Assembly (NCBI GenBank): GCA_035560005.1
Contig: DATMAN010000071.1
Location: 1-64,000 of the forward strand
Reading direction: 5' to 3'
DNA from: Burkholderiales bacterium
GTDB lineage: Bacteria > Pseudomonadota > Gammaproteobacteria > Burkholderiales > Eutrophovitaceae
DNA length: 64,000 nucleotides
Part shown: positions 8,155 to 19,540 of the stretch, one piece after another
How the letters are laid out: each line of letters opens with the position of its first letter
Numbering within the stretch: the first letter of the stretch is position 1
Made by a program: the position numbers and the translations under genes
The notes under the pieces: generated by a model
Database searches by the model: none
The model's input: only the letters and a program-made list of their open reading frames with translations
Told to the model about the DNA's origin: nothing

Positions 8155-9359
8155 AACTCGCCGACATCGTCGCCTTCGCCTGGGGCAGCCTGAAAGGCTC
8201 CCGCGCGCGCAGCGTCCTCATGGTGATCGCGATGGCAATCGGCGTGGGCGCGGTGGTCGTGCTTACCGCGCTGGGCGAAGGCGCGCGCCGTTACGTGGTG
8301 AGGGAATTCTCCTCGCTCGGTACGCATCTGATCATCGTGTTTCCGGGACGCACGGAAACCGGAGGCAACATGCCCGGCATGATGGTCGGGCGCTCGCCGC
8401 GCGATCTGACACTGGAGGACGCCCTGACACTGCTCAAGAGTCGTCATGTATCGAAGATCGCGCCGCTGAACATCGGAACGGCCCAGCTTTCCTGGGCGCA
8501 GCGCAGCCGGGAGGCGACCGTACTGGGCACCACGCACGAGTTCCTGGAAATCCGCGGCCTGAAGCTTGTGCAGGGCCGCTTTCTGCCCGGCGGCGATCCC
8601 ATGCTCGCCGAGCCGGTGTGTGTGATCGGCATCAAGCTGCGCGCGGAGATGTTCGGGGCCGGCCCGGCGCTCGGGCAGTGGGTGCGCATCGGCGAGCGCC
8701 GCTATCGCGTGATCGGCGTGCTCGGCGCGCAGGGGCAGGCGCTCGGCTTCAACATCGACGAGATCGTCATCATTCCGGTGGCTTCGGCGCAACAGTTGTT
8801 CAATCAGGCCTCGCTGGTACGCATCCTGGTGGAGGCCAAGAGCCGCGAAGCGCTCGAAGCCGCACGCGACGACGTCAAGCGCATCCTCAAGGTGCGCCAT
8901 GAAGGCGAGGAGGACGTGACCGTGGTAACCCAGGACGCGGTGCTGGCGACCTTCGACCGCATCCTGCGCACGCTCACCATGGCGGTGGGCGGGATCGCAG
9001 CCATCAGCCTGGCGGTGGCCGGCATTCTTATCATGAACGTGATGCTGATCGCGGTGTCCCAGCGCACGCGCGAAATCGGCCTGCTCAAGGCGGTGGGCGC
9101 TTCCGCGCCACAGATCCGCAGTCTGTTCTTCGCCGAAGCCATCGTGCTTTCCGCCATCGGCGCCACGGTCGGCTATGTGCTGGGCGAGGCCGGGATCGCC
9201 GCCATCGGGCAAATCTACCCGAAGTTCCCGGCCGCGGCGCCGCCGTGGGCGGTGGGTGCCGCGCTGGCGACCGCGGTCGCGACCGGGATCGTCTTCAGTC
9301 TCGCACCCGCGCGCCGGGCCGCGCAGCTCGACCCGGTAGCGGCCCTGGCCCGTCGATAG
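8151..9359 (+). CDS. ABC transporter permease (MacB/FtsX family), first copy
   Basis: A 402-residue permease starting in the ATGA overlap with the ATPase gene. It has an N-terminal membrane segment ('VLMVIAMAIGVGAVVVLTAL'), a large periplasmic MacB-type domain (~45-275) and three C-terminal segments ('GGIAAISLAVAGILIMNVML', then two more), ending in the characteristic 'ARRAAQLDPVAALA' tail. The next permease starts two bases after its stop and has the same architecture, so the pair probably forms a heterodimer. Confidence 0.88.
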   Translation: MKLADIVAFAWGSLKGSRARSVLMVIAMAIGVGAVVVLTALGEGARRYVVREFSSLGTHLIIVFPGRTETGGNMPGMMVGRSPRDLTLEDALTLLKSRHVSKIAPLNIGTAQLSWAQRSREATVLGTTHEFLEIRGLKLVQGRFLPGGDPMLAEPVCVIGIKLRAEMFGAGPALGQWVRIGERRYRVIGVLGAQGQALGFNIDEIVIIPVASAQQLFNQASLVRILVEAKSREALEAARDDVKRILKVRHEGEEDVTVVTQDAVLATFDRILRTLTMAVGGIAAISLAVAGILIMNVMLIAVSQRTREIGLLKAVGASAPQIRSLFFAEAIVLSAIGATVGYVLGEAGIAAIGQIYPKFPAAAPPWAVGAALATAVATGIVFSLAPARRAAQLDPVAALARR

Positions 9360-9361
9360 CC

Positions 9362-10561
9362 ATGCATCCGGCCGATCTGTTGAAATTCACCTTCGGCTCG
9401 CTGAGGAGCCACCGCTTGCGCAGCTTCCTGACCGCGCTGGGCATCGCCGTGGGCATCGCGGCCGTCATCCTGCTCACCTCAATCGGGGAAGGGATCCATC
9501 AGTTCGTGCTGGCAGAGTTCTCGCAGTTCGGCACCAACGTGATCAGCGTCTCCCCCGGCAAGACCCGGACGCATGGGGCCTCGGTCGGCATCTTCGGCAG
9601 CGACCGGCCCCTCACCCTGGCCGATTCGGTCGCGCTCAAGCAGGTTGCGCACGTGATCTACTCCAACCCCGCGCTGCAGGGCAACGCGGAAGTCAGCGCG
9701 AACGCGCGCAGTCGGCGCGTGGTGGTCTACGGGGTCGGGCCCGAGTTTCCGGACACCCTCAATATCCGCGTGGCATCCGGCCGTTTTCTGCCGCACGACG
9801 ACCTGGAGAACGCCCGCGCCTTCGCGGTGCTCGGCTCCAAGGTGCGCGACGAGCTGTTCGGAGACGCCAGCCCGCTGGGCACCCGGATCGAGATCGGTGG
9901 CAGCCGCTTTCGCGTGATCGGCGTCATGGAGTCCAAGGGGCAGGTGCTCGGCTTCGATCTCGACGACACGGTCTACATTCCCGCCGGGCGCGCGCTCGAA
10001 CTGTTCAACCGCGAGGGGCTGATGGAGATCCACGTGGCGCACGCGCCGGGCGCGCCGGTGGACAAGGTGGTCGAGGGCATCCGCAAAGTGCTGCTGGCCC
10101 GCCACGGGCGGGAGGATTTCACCATCACGCCGCAGCAGCAGATGCTCGACGTGCTCTCCTCCGTGCTCAACGTGCTGACCTTCGCCGTCGGTGCGCTGGG
10201 CGGCATCTCGTTGCTGGTGGGCGGCGTGGGCATTCTCACGATCCTGACGATTTCCGTTGCGGAGCGCATTGCGGAGATCGGATTGCTGCGTGCGCTCGGC
10301 GCCCGCCGCGTCCAGGTGCTGGCGCTGTTCCTGGGAGAGGCGCTCTTGCTCTCGGCGATCGGCGGACTGCTCGGGTTGGGGCTCGGCATCGGCATCGCGC
10401 AACTGTTGCATGCGGCCTTCGACACGCTGCCGGTGCACACGCCGTGGAGCTTCGTGGTGCTGGCCGAGATGATCGCGGTCGGAATCGGGCTGGCCGCCGG
10501 CGTGGCACCGGCGACCCGCGCGGCGCGTCTCGACCCGGTCGAGGCGCTGCGCGCCGAGTGA
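9362..10561 (+). CDS. ABC transporter permease (MacB/FtsX family), second copy
   Basis: A 399-residue paralogue of the preceding permease: N-terminal membrane segment after 'LRSHRLRSFLTALGIAVGIA', periplasmic MacB-type domain, three C-terminal membrane segments and the tail 'ATRAARLDPVEALRAE'. Shared features such as 'RFRVIGVMESKGQVLGFDLD' against 'RYRVIGVLGAQGQALGFNID' show a duplication. Last gene of the four-gene set that begins at 6183. It converges on dnaQ with a 40-base gap and no obvious terminator. Confidence 0.88.
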   Translation: MHPADLLKFTFGSLRSHRLRSFLTALGIAVGIAAVILLTSIGEGIHQFVLAEFSQFGTNVISVSPGKTRTHGASVGIFGSDRPLTLADSVALKQVAHVIYSNPALQGNAEVSANARSRRVVVYGVGPEFPDTLNIRVASGRFLPHDDLENARAFAVLGSKVRDELFGDASPLGTRIEIGGSRFRVIGVMESKGQVLGFDLDDTVYIPAGRALELFNREGLMEIHVAHAPGAPVDKVVEGIRKVLLARHGREDFTITPQQQMLDVLSSVLNVLTFAVGALGGISLLVGGVGILTILTISVAERIAEIGLLRALGARRVQVLALFLGEALLLSAIGGLLGLGLGIGIAQLLHAAFDTLPVHTPWSFVVLAEMIAVGIGLAAGVAPATRAARLDPVEALRAE

Positions 10562-10601
10562 CCAGCCGCATCGACCTGGCTGCGACCGCGGACCGCGGAC
10601 G

Positions 10602-11360
10602 CTACGCGCGCTGCGCGTCGAGATTCGGATTGCCGCTTCCGGCTTCGATCTGGCTCGCCGCCGGTTCGAGCTTCTTCCAGATGCAGCCCCCCCTGGAGGC
10701 CTTGTCGATGTCCTCGAGCCGTGCCCGGTGCAGATCCAGTTCCTCCGGCGTAGCGCGCACCACGATCAGCTCCACGTTGCGTGCACCCGCGGCAACCCGT
10801 GCCGCGGGTCCCGGACCCGAGACGACGTCCATCAGCAGGCTGTCCTGGCCGCGCGTGATCGCCAGGTAGACCTCCGCCAGCAGCCTGGCGTCGAGCAACG
10901 CGCCGTGCAGCGTGCGCGAAGAGTTGTCGATCGCATAACGCTCGCACAGGGCGTCCAGGGAGTTGCGCTTGCCCGGATGCAGATCCTTGGCCATGCGCAA
11001 GGTGTCCGTGATGGCATGGCAATACGCCTCGACGGGTTCTAGCTTGAGCAGCGCCAGCTCCGCGTTGAGAAAGGCGAGGTCGAACGCGGCGTTGTGAATG
11101 ATCAGCTCGGCCCCGTCGATGAACTCAAGGAAGTCCCGGGCCACGTCGCGGAATCTGGGCTTGTCGGCGAGGAACTCGCCGGTGATGCCGTGCACCTGCA
11201 GCGCGCCGTCTTCGATCTCGCGCTCCGGGTTAAGGTAGCGGTGAAACACCTTGTCGGTGATGCGGCGATTGACGATTTCGACTGCGGCCAGCTCGATGAT
11301 GCGATGGCCGAGCGCCGGATCGAGCCCGGTGGTCTCCGTGTCCAGCACGATCTGACGCAT
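10602..11360 (-). CDS. dnaQ: DNA polymerase III epsilon subunit (3'-5' proofreading exonuclease)
   Basis: 252-residue proofreading exonuclease of the replicative polymerase. Exo I is 'VLDTETTGLDP' at the N-terminus, Exo II is 'IIHNAAFDLAFL', and Exo III is 'HGALLDARLLAEVYL' with the catalytic His and Asp of the DEDDh class. The C-terminal ~60 residues would contact the alpha subunit. It lies one base after rnhA on the same strand; the rnhA-dnaQ pairing is conserved in proteobacteria. The extreme C-terminus is polar and variable. Confidence 0.94.
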   Translation of the reverse strand: MRQIVLDTETTGLDPALGHRIIELAAVEIVNRRITDKVFHRYLNPEREIEDGALQVHGITGEFLADKPRFRDVARDFLEFIDGAELIIHNAAFDLAFLNAELALLKLEPVEAYCHAITDTLRMAKDLHPGKRNSLDALCERYAIDNSSRTLHGALLDARLLAEVYLAITRGQDSLLMDVVSGPGPAARVAAGARNVELIVVRATPEELDLHRARLEDIDKASRGGCIWKKLEPAASQIEAGSGNPNLDAQRA

Positions 11361-11361
11361 G

Positions 11362-11811
11362 TCAGGCCCGCATCACCACCGAGGCGACGCCGCGATTGGC
11401 GAGCGCGTCCGCGCGTTCGTTACCGTCGTGTCCGGAATGGCCGCGCACCCAGATCCATTCGACCTCATGACGGCTGACAAGGTCGTCGAGCCGCCTCCAC
11501 AGGTCGGCGTTCTTGACCGGCTTCCTGTCGGCGGTGAGCCAGCCGCGCCGCTTCCAGTCGTGAATCCAGGCGCTGATCCCGTTCGCGACGTACTGTGAAT
11601 CGGTGTGCAGCCTGACTTTCGACCGGCGCTTCAGCGCCGCCAGCGCTTCGATGACGGCGGTGAGCTCCATTCGGTTGTTGGTGGTCACCGGTTCGCCGCC
11701 GAACAGCTCCTTCTCGTGGCCATTCCAGCGCAGCAGCACACCCCAGCCGCCCGGTCCCGGGTTGCCTTTGCACGCGCCATCGGTAAAGGCATCGACCACG
11801 CCCCGGCTCAT
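11362..11811 (-). CDS. rnhA: Ribonuclease HI
   Basis: 149-residue enzyme that cuts RNA in RNA-DNA hybrids. The four metal-binding acidic residues are visible: Asp in '[17 protein letters not shown]', Glu in '[13 protein letters not shown]', Asp in '[12 protein letters not shown]' and Asp in '[15 protein letters not shown]'. The basic handle 'IHDWKRRGW' is present. Its start overlaps the stop of the methyltransferase gene by four bases, and dnaQ follows directly, so the three genes form one operon. The much longer open frame reaching 13113 is not used. Confidence 0.96.
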   Translation of the reverse strand: MSRGVVDAFTDGACKGNPGPGGWGVLLRWNGHEKELFGGEPVTTNNRMELTAVIEALAALKRRSKVRLHTDSQYVANGISAWIHDWKRRGWLTADRKPVKNADLWRRLDDLVSRHEVEWIWVRGHSGHDGNERADALANRGVASVVMRA

Positions 11812-12581
11812 CTGGAGTCGCCGGCCACGCCGTTGTGCCTGGCGGCCCGCGCGTCGTCCGGATGGCTGTGCCGGTGCGGAATGGGCGCCAGCGCCTTTCT
11901 CTTCTCGCCGGCCGCCTTCCATTTGGGCGTGATCAGGCGCATTCCATGCACGCGCTTGATGGCGTGCAGGAAATAGACTCCGCCCGCGAAAGGCCACCAG
12001 CGATCGCCGGCCTTCTCCATGAAGCCGAAGCGCTGTCGCCACTTCTCGCTGGCGAGCGGCGGTACGTAGCAGGCCATCCGGCCAGCGGCGACCTCGAAGC
12101 CGAGCAGCGCCATCCAGTCCTTCAGCCGTGGCAGATTGATGAACTGCCCGCACCAGGGAAAGGCTGCGTCGCGCGCGGCCAGGCGCCGCACGCCCCACAG
12201 GCTCCAGGGATTGAATCCGGACACCACCACGTGGCCTTCGGGCATCAGAATGCGCGCCACTTCGCGCAGCACCTGATGCGGGTTGGAGCTGAACTCCAGC
12301 ACGTGCGGCACCACTACCAGATCGATCACCCCGGTCTGTACCGGCAGCGCGCAGGGATCGCTCAGGAAGGCGGACGGTCCGGTCACGGCCGTACGCGCCC
12401 TGAAGGGCATCCGGTTGGCGCGCAGAAAATCGTGCTCGGGCAGCCCGAGCTGCAGCGCGTGGAAGCCGAATACGTCGGCGAGCTCCTGATCGAAGTAGCT
12501 CTGCTCGACCTGCAGAATATGCGCTCCGAGCGGCGTGGCGAGCCACTGCGAAAGACTGCCTTGTGCGGACGTCGTTGACAT
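11808..12581 (-). CDS. Class I SAM-dependent methyltransferase
   Basis: About 257 residues when started at the ATG at 12581 ('[14 protein letters not shown]'). A farther in-frame start at 12653 would run into the divergent gloB gene. The fold is recognisable from '[20 protein letters not shown]' (motif IV region) and '[20 protein letters not shown]' (post-strand-5 motif typical of type-11 methyltransferases). The N-terminal SAM loop is degenerate ('ALQLGLPEH' in place of GxGxG), as is common in this gloB-linked family. Substrate unknown. It heads the methyltransferase-rnhA-dnaQ operon. Confidence 0.8.
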   Translation of the reverse strand: MSTTSAQGSLSQWLATPLGAHILQVEQSYFDQELADVFGFHALQLGLPEHDFLRANRMPFRARTAVTGPSAFLSDPCALPVQTGVIDLVVVPHVLEFSSNPHQVLREVARILMPEGHVVVSGFNPWSLWGVRRLAARDAAFPWCGQFINLPRLKDWMALLGFEVAAGRMACYVPPLASEKWRQRFGFMEKAGDRWWPFAGGVYFLHAIKRVHGMRLITPKWKAAGEKRKALAPIPHRHSHPDDARAARHNGVAGDSR

Positions 12582-12609
12582 CGCTTGTCGCGGTGAGAAA
12601 GATACGGTC

Positions 12610-13380
12610 ATGAGCGAGGCGGCGATCTCCGCAATCAGGGCATTCAGCGACAACTATATCTGGTGCATACGCCGGGATCGGCAGGCCGCCGTCGTCGATC
12701 CGGGAGACGCCGGGCCGGTGCTGACATATCTGCGTGCACACGGGCTCGAACTCACCGCGATCCTCTGTACACATCATCACGGCGATCACGTCGGCGGCAA
12801 CGCGCGACTGCTGGCGCAGTATAACGTACCGGTCTACGGCCCGGCCGACGAGCCGATTCCGGGCGTAACACGCAGGCTGCGCGAAGGCGACGAGATCGTC
12901 GTGCCCGGGGTAGAGCTCCGGTTGCGGGTGCTCGACATCCCGGGGCACACCCGGGGACACATCGGCTATGCGGGCGCGGGCTTGCTGTTTTGCGGAGACA
13001 CGCTTTTTTCCTGCGGCTGCGGCCGGCTGTTCGAAGGCACGCCCGCGCAGATGTACGCTTCCCTCTCCAAGCTCGCCGTCCTGCCCGAGCAGACGCGGGT
13101 GTACTGCGCGCACGAATACACGCTGTCGAACCTGCGCTTCGCCCGCGCCGTCGAACCGGACAACCCGGCGCTCGCAGAACGCGAGGCTACGGCGCGCGCG
13201 GCGCTCGAGCGCGGGGAACCCTCGTTGCCGTCCACCATCGCAATGGAGAAAGCCGCCAACCCTTTCCTGCGCACGGGTCTTGCAGCGCTCCGGGAATCTG
13301 CGAGCCGTCGTGCCGGTCGTAAGCTGGACGACCCGGTGGAGGTGTTCGCGGTGCTGCGGCAGTGGAAGGACAGCTTTTGA
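12610..13380 (+). CDS. gloB: Hydroxyacylglutathione hydrolase (glyoxalase II)
   Basis: 256-residue metallo-beta-lactamase-fold hydrolase that converts S-lactoylglutathione to lactate and glutathione in methylglyoxal detoxification. '[11 protein letters not shown]' holds the first metal ligands, '[11 protein letters not shown]' the next His, '[19 protein letters not shown]' the bridging Asp, and '[15 protein letters not shown]' the glutathione-site region. The start at 12610 gives the standard N-terminus '[14 protein letters not shown]'. It is divergent from the methyltransferase gene across only 28 bases, so their promoters must overlap. Confidence 0.95.
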   Translation: MSEAAISAIRAFSDNYIWCIRRDRQAAVVDPGDAGPVLTYLRAHGLELTAILCTHHHGDHVGGNARLLAQYNVPVYGPADEPIPGVTRRLREGDEIVVPGVELRLRVLDIPGHTRGHIGYAGAGLLFCGDTLFSCGCGRLFEGTPAQMYASLSKLAVLPEQTRVYCAHEYTLSNLRFARAVEPDNPALAEREATARAALERGEPSLPSTIAMEKAANPFLRTGLAALRESASRRAGRKLDDPVEVFAVLRQWKDSF

Positions 13381-13512
13381 CGGCCCGCGGGCGACAGGGT
13401 GCGCCCCCGGAGTTCGACCTTAGGGACCATATAAACAGTTACATCTAACGTATTGACGATACAAGAAGTTATGCTTTAGCATCGATATCGATTCCGGGCT
13501 CCGACGAGGAAA

Positions 13513-14973
13513 ATGAAGAATACGATCGCCGCTTTCGTGCTCACCCTGTGTGTCTGCGGTGCCCGCGCCGAAGACCCTTTTTCTCCCCCCGATCCATCGC
13601 CACCGACAGCGTCCGATCCCGCTTCCTCGTTGACCGAGGCGGGCGAGGTGCCGGAGGATGGCAGCCCCCTCCTCGTTCAGCCGGCCCCGTCATCCGATCC
13701 GCCGGCAGCTGCCGAACCCTCGATCCCGGCGCCCGGCGCCGAAGAGGCGGCGGCGCGCAGTATCTGGGATCGCATTCGCGCCGGTTTCCGGATGGATGAA
13801 ATCGAAAGTCCGCTCGTCGCCCGCCACGAGGCGTGGTATCTGAACCATCCGGATTACACGCAGCGCATGATCGAGCGCAGCCGGCTCTATCTGCACTTTA
13901 TCGTCGAGGAAGTCGAAAAGCGCGGCATGCCCACCGAGATTGCGCTGCTTCCGATGATCGAAAGCGCGTACAACCCGAACGCCCACTCCCGGGCGCGGGC
14001 GTCGGGCATCTGGCAGTTCATTCCGTCCACCGGGCGCAAGTACGGCTTGCAGCAGGACTGGTGGTACGACGGGCGGCGCGACGTCATCGCCGCCACCCGC
14101 GCGGCACTGGACTACCTGGAGACGCTGCACGCGGAATTCCGGGACTGGAATCTTGCGCTCGCCGCTTACAACTGGGGAGAGAACGGCGTGCGGCGGGCGA
14201 TCCTGCGCAATCGGGCCCTGCGCAAGCCCACGACCTATTACAGTCTGCGCATGCCGCGCGAGACGCGCAACTATCTGCCGAAGCTGCAGGCAGTGAAGAA
14301 CATCGTGTCCAATCCCTCGGTGCTGAGCTTCGCCTTGCCCGAGATTCCGGATCAGCCCTATTTCACGGTGGTCAACGCCTCCGATCACATCGACGTCGAG
14401 GTCGCGGCGCAGCTTGCCGAGATGACGGTCGAAGAGTTCGTGGCGCTGAATCCCGGCTACAACCGCCCCGTAATCACCTCGAACGGCAGCCGCACGCTCG
14501 TTCTGCCGATCGACAAGGCCGGCGTCTTCCAGACCAATCTCCGGAGCTATGACGAGCCGCTGGTGAGCTGGCAGACCTACACGCTGAAAAAAGGCGATAC
14601 CGTGGAGGAAGTCGCGCAGCGCTTCGAGATCAGCCCGGCGCGGCTGCGCGAGATCAACGGCATCACCGCCGGCCGGCCGGCGCGTCCCGGGCGCACTCTG
14701 CTGGTCCCGATGGTGGAAGGCTCGGAGGCGTCCAATCTGGCGGACACGTGGGACAATCCCGAATTCCAGTCGCCGGAGGATTACTACGGCACCCGCATCG
14801 TGCACCGCGTGCGCAAGGGCGAAACGCTGTCCACCATCGCGCGCAAGTACCGCGTCACGGTCGCCGCGCTCAAGGAATGGAACCACGTGCGCGGCACGGC
14901 GATTCGCGCCGGGCAGAAACTGGTGATCTATCGCGACCCGCGCATCCCGCAGGTTTCGAAGATGTTGCAGTAA
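13513..14973 (+). CDS. mltD: Membrane-bound lytic murein transglycosylase D
   Basis: 486-residue cell-wall lytic enzyme that cleaves peptidoglycan glycan strands. The N-terminal signal sequence ends near 'CVCGARAED', with cysteines that may or may not be lipidated. A Pro/Ser-rich linker leads to the SLT domain (~110-270) with catalytic Glu in 'ALLPMIESAYNPNAHS' and 'ASGIWQFIPSTGRKYGL'. Two LysM domains follow, near 'YTLKKGDTVEEVAQRFEI' and 'HRVRKGETLSTIARKYRV'. The 132-base upstream gap is AT-rich and contains TTGACG (13454) and TATAAA-like (13430) elements, but no well-spaced promoter pair. The gloB-mltD order is common in betaproteobacteria. Confidence 0.92.
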   Translation: MKNTIAAFVLTLCVCGARAEDPFSPPDPSPPTASDPASSLTEAGEVPEDGSPLLVQPAPSSDPPAAAEPSIPAPGAEEAAARSIWDRIRAGFRMDEIESPLVARHEAWYLNHPDYTQRMIERSRLYLHFIVEEVEKRGMPTEIALLPMIESAYNPNAHSRARASGIWQFIPSTGRKYGLQQDWWYDGRRDVIAATRAALDYLETLHAEFRDWNLALAAYNWGENGVRRAILRNRALRKPTTYYSLRMPRETRNYLPKLQAVKNIVSNPSVLSFALPEIPDQPYFTVVNASDHIDVEVAAQLAEMTVEEFVALNPGYNRPVITSNGSRTLVLPIDKAGVFQTNLRSYDEPLVSWQTYTLKKGDTVEEVAQRFEISPARLREINGITAGRPARPGRTLLVPMVEGSEASNLADTWDNPEFQSPEDYYGTRIVHRVRKGETLSTIARKYRVTVAALKEWNHVRGTAIRAGQKLVIYRDPRIPQVSKMLQ

Positions 14974-15087
14974 TCGCCGCTTCGGGCTGTTCCACGATCG
15001 AGAAGCGTAGGCTCGCGCAGGCCCGCGTCACTGCTCCTCCAAGTTCCGCGCCTTGCGCCTCTCACCTCACGCCGCACCCCTCACGCC

Positions 15088-17108
<2,021 letters not shown>

Positions 17109-17112
<4 letters not shown>

Positions 17113-18560
17113 GTCGCGACCGCCGGGCGCCTGCGAGGACGGGAAAGTGCGGGCAAACCGCCGCGCACCACCACACGCGGGTCGAACGCGTCGCGCACCG
17201 CGTCAGCGAACAGGTTGGCGGACAGCACCAGCAGCAGCATGAAGACGAACGCCGAGGCCAGGGACCACCACACCATAGGCTCGCGCGCCATTTCCAGCCG
17301 CGCCGCGTTGATCATCGTGCCGAAACTGATCGTAGTCGGGTCCACGCCGACACCTACGTAGGAAAGCACCGCTTCGGCCAGCACGAGCCCGGAGAAATCC
17401 ATCACCACCGCGATCAGCACGATGTGCATCACGTTAGGCAGGATGTGGCGGGTGATGATGCGCCAGTGCGGTACCCCGAAGGCCCGCGCCGCCTGGATAT
17501 ATTCCATCTCCCGCAGCTTGAGGGTCTCGCCGCGCAGCAGCCGGCACAGGCCGGTCCAGCTCGTGACCCCCAGTACCAGGCACAGGAACAGCAGGCGCAG
17601 ATCCTGGCGCTGCTGCACCGTTTCGAACAGACCCGGGTGGGTCTCCAGGTAGACCTGCATCACCAGAATCGTCGCCGCGATGAGCAGAACGCTCGGAATC
17701 GAATTGAGCGTCGTGTACAGATACTGAATGACGTCGTCGATCCAGCCCCGAAAATAGCCGGCCATGATGCCCAGCAGCAACGCCAACGGCAGCATCACCA
17801 GGGTCGTGAGCGTTCCGATCACCAGTCCGGTGCGGATGCTCTTCAGCGACAGATAGAGCACGTCCTGACCGACCTTGTCGGTGCCCAGCACGTGGTACTT
17901 CGCAGACAGCACCAGCATGGGCGCTGCGACCAGCAGAATGAATCCAGCGGCGATCAGCATCGCGCGCCAGGGCATCTCGGTTTCGCCGCGCCAGATCGCG
18001 TTCCAGCACGCGTGCCACGACTGCCCGAGCCTGGCGGCGCGCCAGGTCACTGCCACTCCAGTCAGAAGATTCCAGGCGAGCGCGGCGAGCGCGAGCCCGA
18101 CGATCGTGCGCCGTGCGACATCGACCGCCCATTCGGCTTCCGGATCGGTCAGATGCGCACCTCCGTGCTTCAGGCGCGGAAAGATCCGCGCTTGCCGGCC
18201 GTCGGGCAGCTCGACGGTCTCTCGCGCGTAGAGCCGCGTGGCGAGCGGCGCCGAGTACGTGGTCTCCGGGCGGGTGCGCAGGTGCGCGAGCATCACGTCG
18301 AGGACACTCAAGGTGTCGACGGCGAAGTTCGCTTCCGAGCCTGGAAGTCGCGGCCGGAAATGCAGGGAGTCGAGCAGCCCGATCGCCACGAAGACCGCCA
18401 GCACGACGGCCGAGACCATGCCCATCGGACTGCGGGCCACCTTGCGCCAGGGTTCGCGCAAGTGCTCGCGCCGGCGCATCTGCCAGGCGAGCGCGCAGAC
18501 CGCGGCCACGAGCAGGAAGATCAGCGCATCGGTCCACAGGACGACCGGCTTGAACGGCAT
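17109..18560 (-). CDS. yejE: Peptide ABC transporter permease (YejE type)
   Basis: 483-residue permease. An N-terminal membrane anchor is followed by the OppC-type N-segment ('WRKVARSPMGMVSAVVLAVF'), a periplasmic insert with 'RLYARETVELPDGRQARIFP', and the binding-protein-dependent transport domain. The EAA loop is visible as 'REMEYIQAARAFGVPHWRII'. The YejE family is longer than OppC because of the insert, and this protein fits. I place the start at 18560 ('MPFKPVVLW'), two bases after the yejB stop. The frame stays open farther upstream through yejB in another register, which is a GC artefact. Confidence 0.9.
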
Positions 18561-18562
18561 GG

Positions 18563-19540
18563 CTAGTCCAGGCGCACGCGGGGATCGACCCAGGTGTAGG
18601 AAACGTCCGTGAGGATCAGGCCCAGCACGTAGAGCACGGCGCCCAGAAACACCATGGCGCGCACCACGGAGTAATCCTGGTTGTTGATCGCCTCGATCGT
18701 GTAGCTGCCCAGTCCCGGCACGGCGAAGAAGGACTCCATCAGCAGGCTGCCCAGGAACAGCAGCGGAATCACCACGACGACCCCGGTCAGGATCGGGATC
18801 AACGCGTTGCGCAGCACGTGACCGACCAGCACCTGCGCCTCGCTCAGCCCTTTCGCGCGCGCGGTGCGCACGTAGTCCTTGCCGATCTCCTCGAGGAAGA
18901 TGGTGCGGTACCAGCGCGTGCTCGAACCGATGCCGCCGATCACGCCGATTGCCACGGGCAGTGCCACGAAACGCCAGGCGTTCAGACCGTCCGCGTAGCC
19001 GGAGATCGGGACCAGGTTCCACAGTTTCGCGACCAGGTACTGCCCGCCGATGATGTAGAACAGTCCCGAGACCGACATGGCGATGACGCAGAGCACGACG
19101 CCGGCGAAGTCGACGCAGGTGGCGCGGAACAGCGCCAGGATCAGCGCAAAGGTCACGTAACAGGCGAGCCCCAGCACGAAAGTCGGAATGGCGATCGCCA
19201 AGCTCGGCCCCATGCGGATGCGGATTTCCTGCCCGATGTCGCGGCCGTCGTCCGCCTTGCCGAAATCGAGCGCGAACATCGACGCCGACTTGGTGAAGAA
19301 GATCGTGTCGGTGAACTTGTCGAGCCCGGTGGCCTGCGGATTGTAGAAGCGCGGCTTGTCGTAGCCCTTGTCGCGCTTCCATTTGTCGATCGCTTCCTGG
19401 GTCACGCGCTTCTCGCCCAGGGCAAGCCGTGCCATGTCGTCCGGCGTGTTGACGTAGAAGAACAGCACGAAGGTGATCAGGTTGACGCCGACGAGAATCG
19501 GAAGCGCGTAAAGCAGGCGGCGCACCACGTAGCTCAGCAT
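18563..19540 (-). CDS. yejB: Peptide ABC transporter permease (YejB type)
   Basis: 325-residue OppB-like permease beginning 'MLSYVVRRLLYALPILVGVN', the family's usual start. It carries an insert with 'DKWKRDKGYDKPRFYNPQA' and the EAA loop 'KDYVRTARAKGLSEAQVLVG'. About six membrane segments are visible. The first base of its ATG doubles as the last base of the yejA stop (TGATG), so the two are translationally coupled. It pairs with YejE to form the channel. Confidence 0.91.
   Translation of the reverse strand: MLSYVVRRLLYALPILVGVNLITFVLFFYVNTPDDMARLALGEKRVTQEAIDKWKRDKGYDKPRFYNPQATGLDKFTDTIFFTKSASMFALDFGKADDGRDIGQEIRIRMGPSLAIAIPTFVLGLACYVTFALILALFRATCVDFAGVVLCVIAMSVSGLFYIIGGQYLVAKLWNLVPISGYADGLNAWRFVALPVAIGVIGGIGSSTRWYRTIFLEEIGKDYVRTARAKGLSEAQVLVGHVLRNALIPILTGVVVVIPLLFLGSLLMESFFAVPGLGSYTIEAINNQDYSVVRAMVFLGAVLYVLGLILTDVSYTWVDPRVRLD

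Noticed and set aside
11808-12581. Methyltransferase as a pseudogene because its SAM loop is degenerate
   Set aside because: The frame is intact, other motifs are kept and the gene is coupled to rnhA. A divergent loop is common in this family.
11812-13113. Long extension of the rnhA frame
   Set aside because: It runs over the methyltransferase and gloB in other registers. RNase HI is complete at 149 residues from 11811.
13425-13475. Promoter-like TTGACG and TATAAA elements before mltD
   Set aside because: They are not in a workable order or spacing, so no promoter was called.
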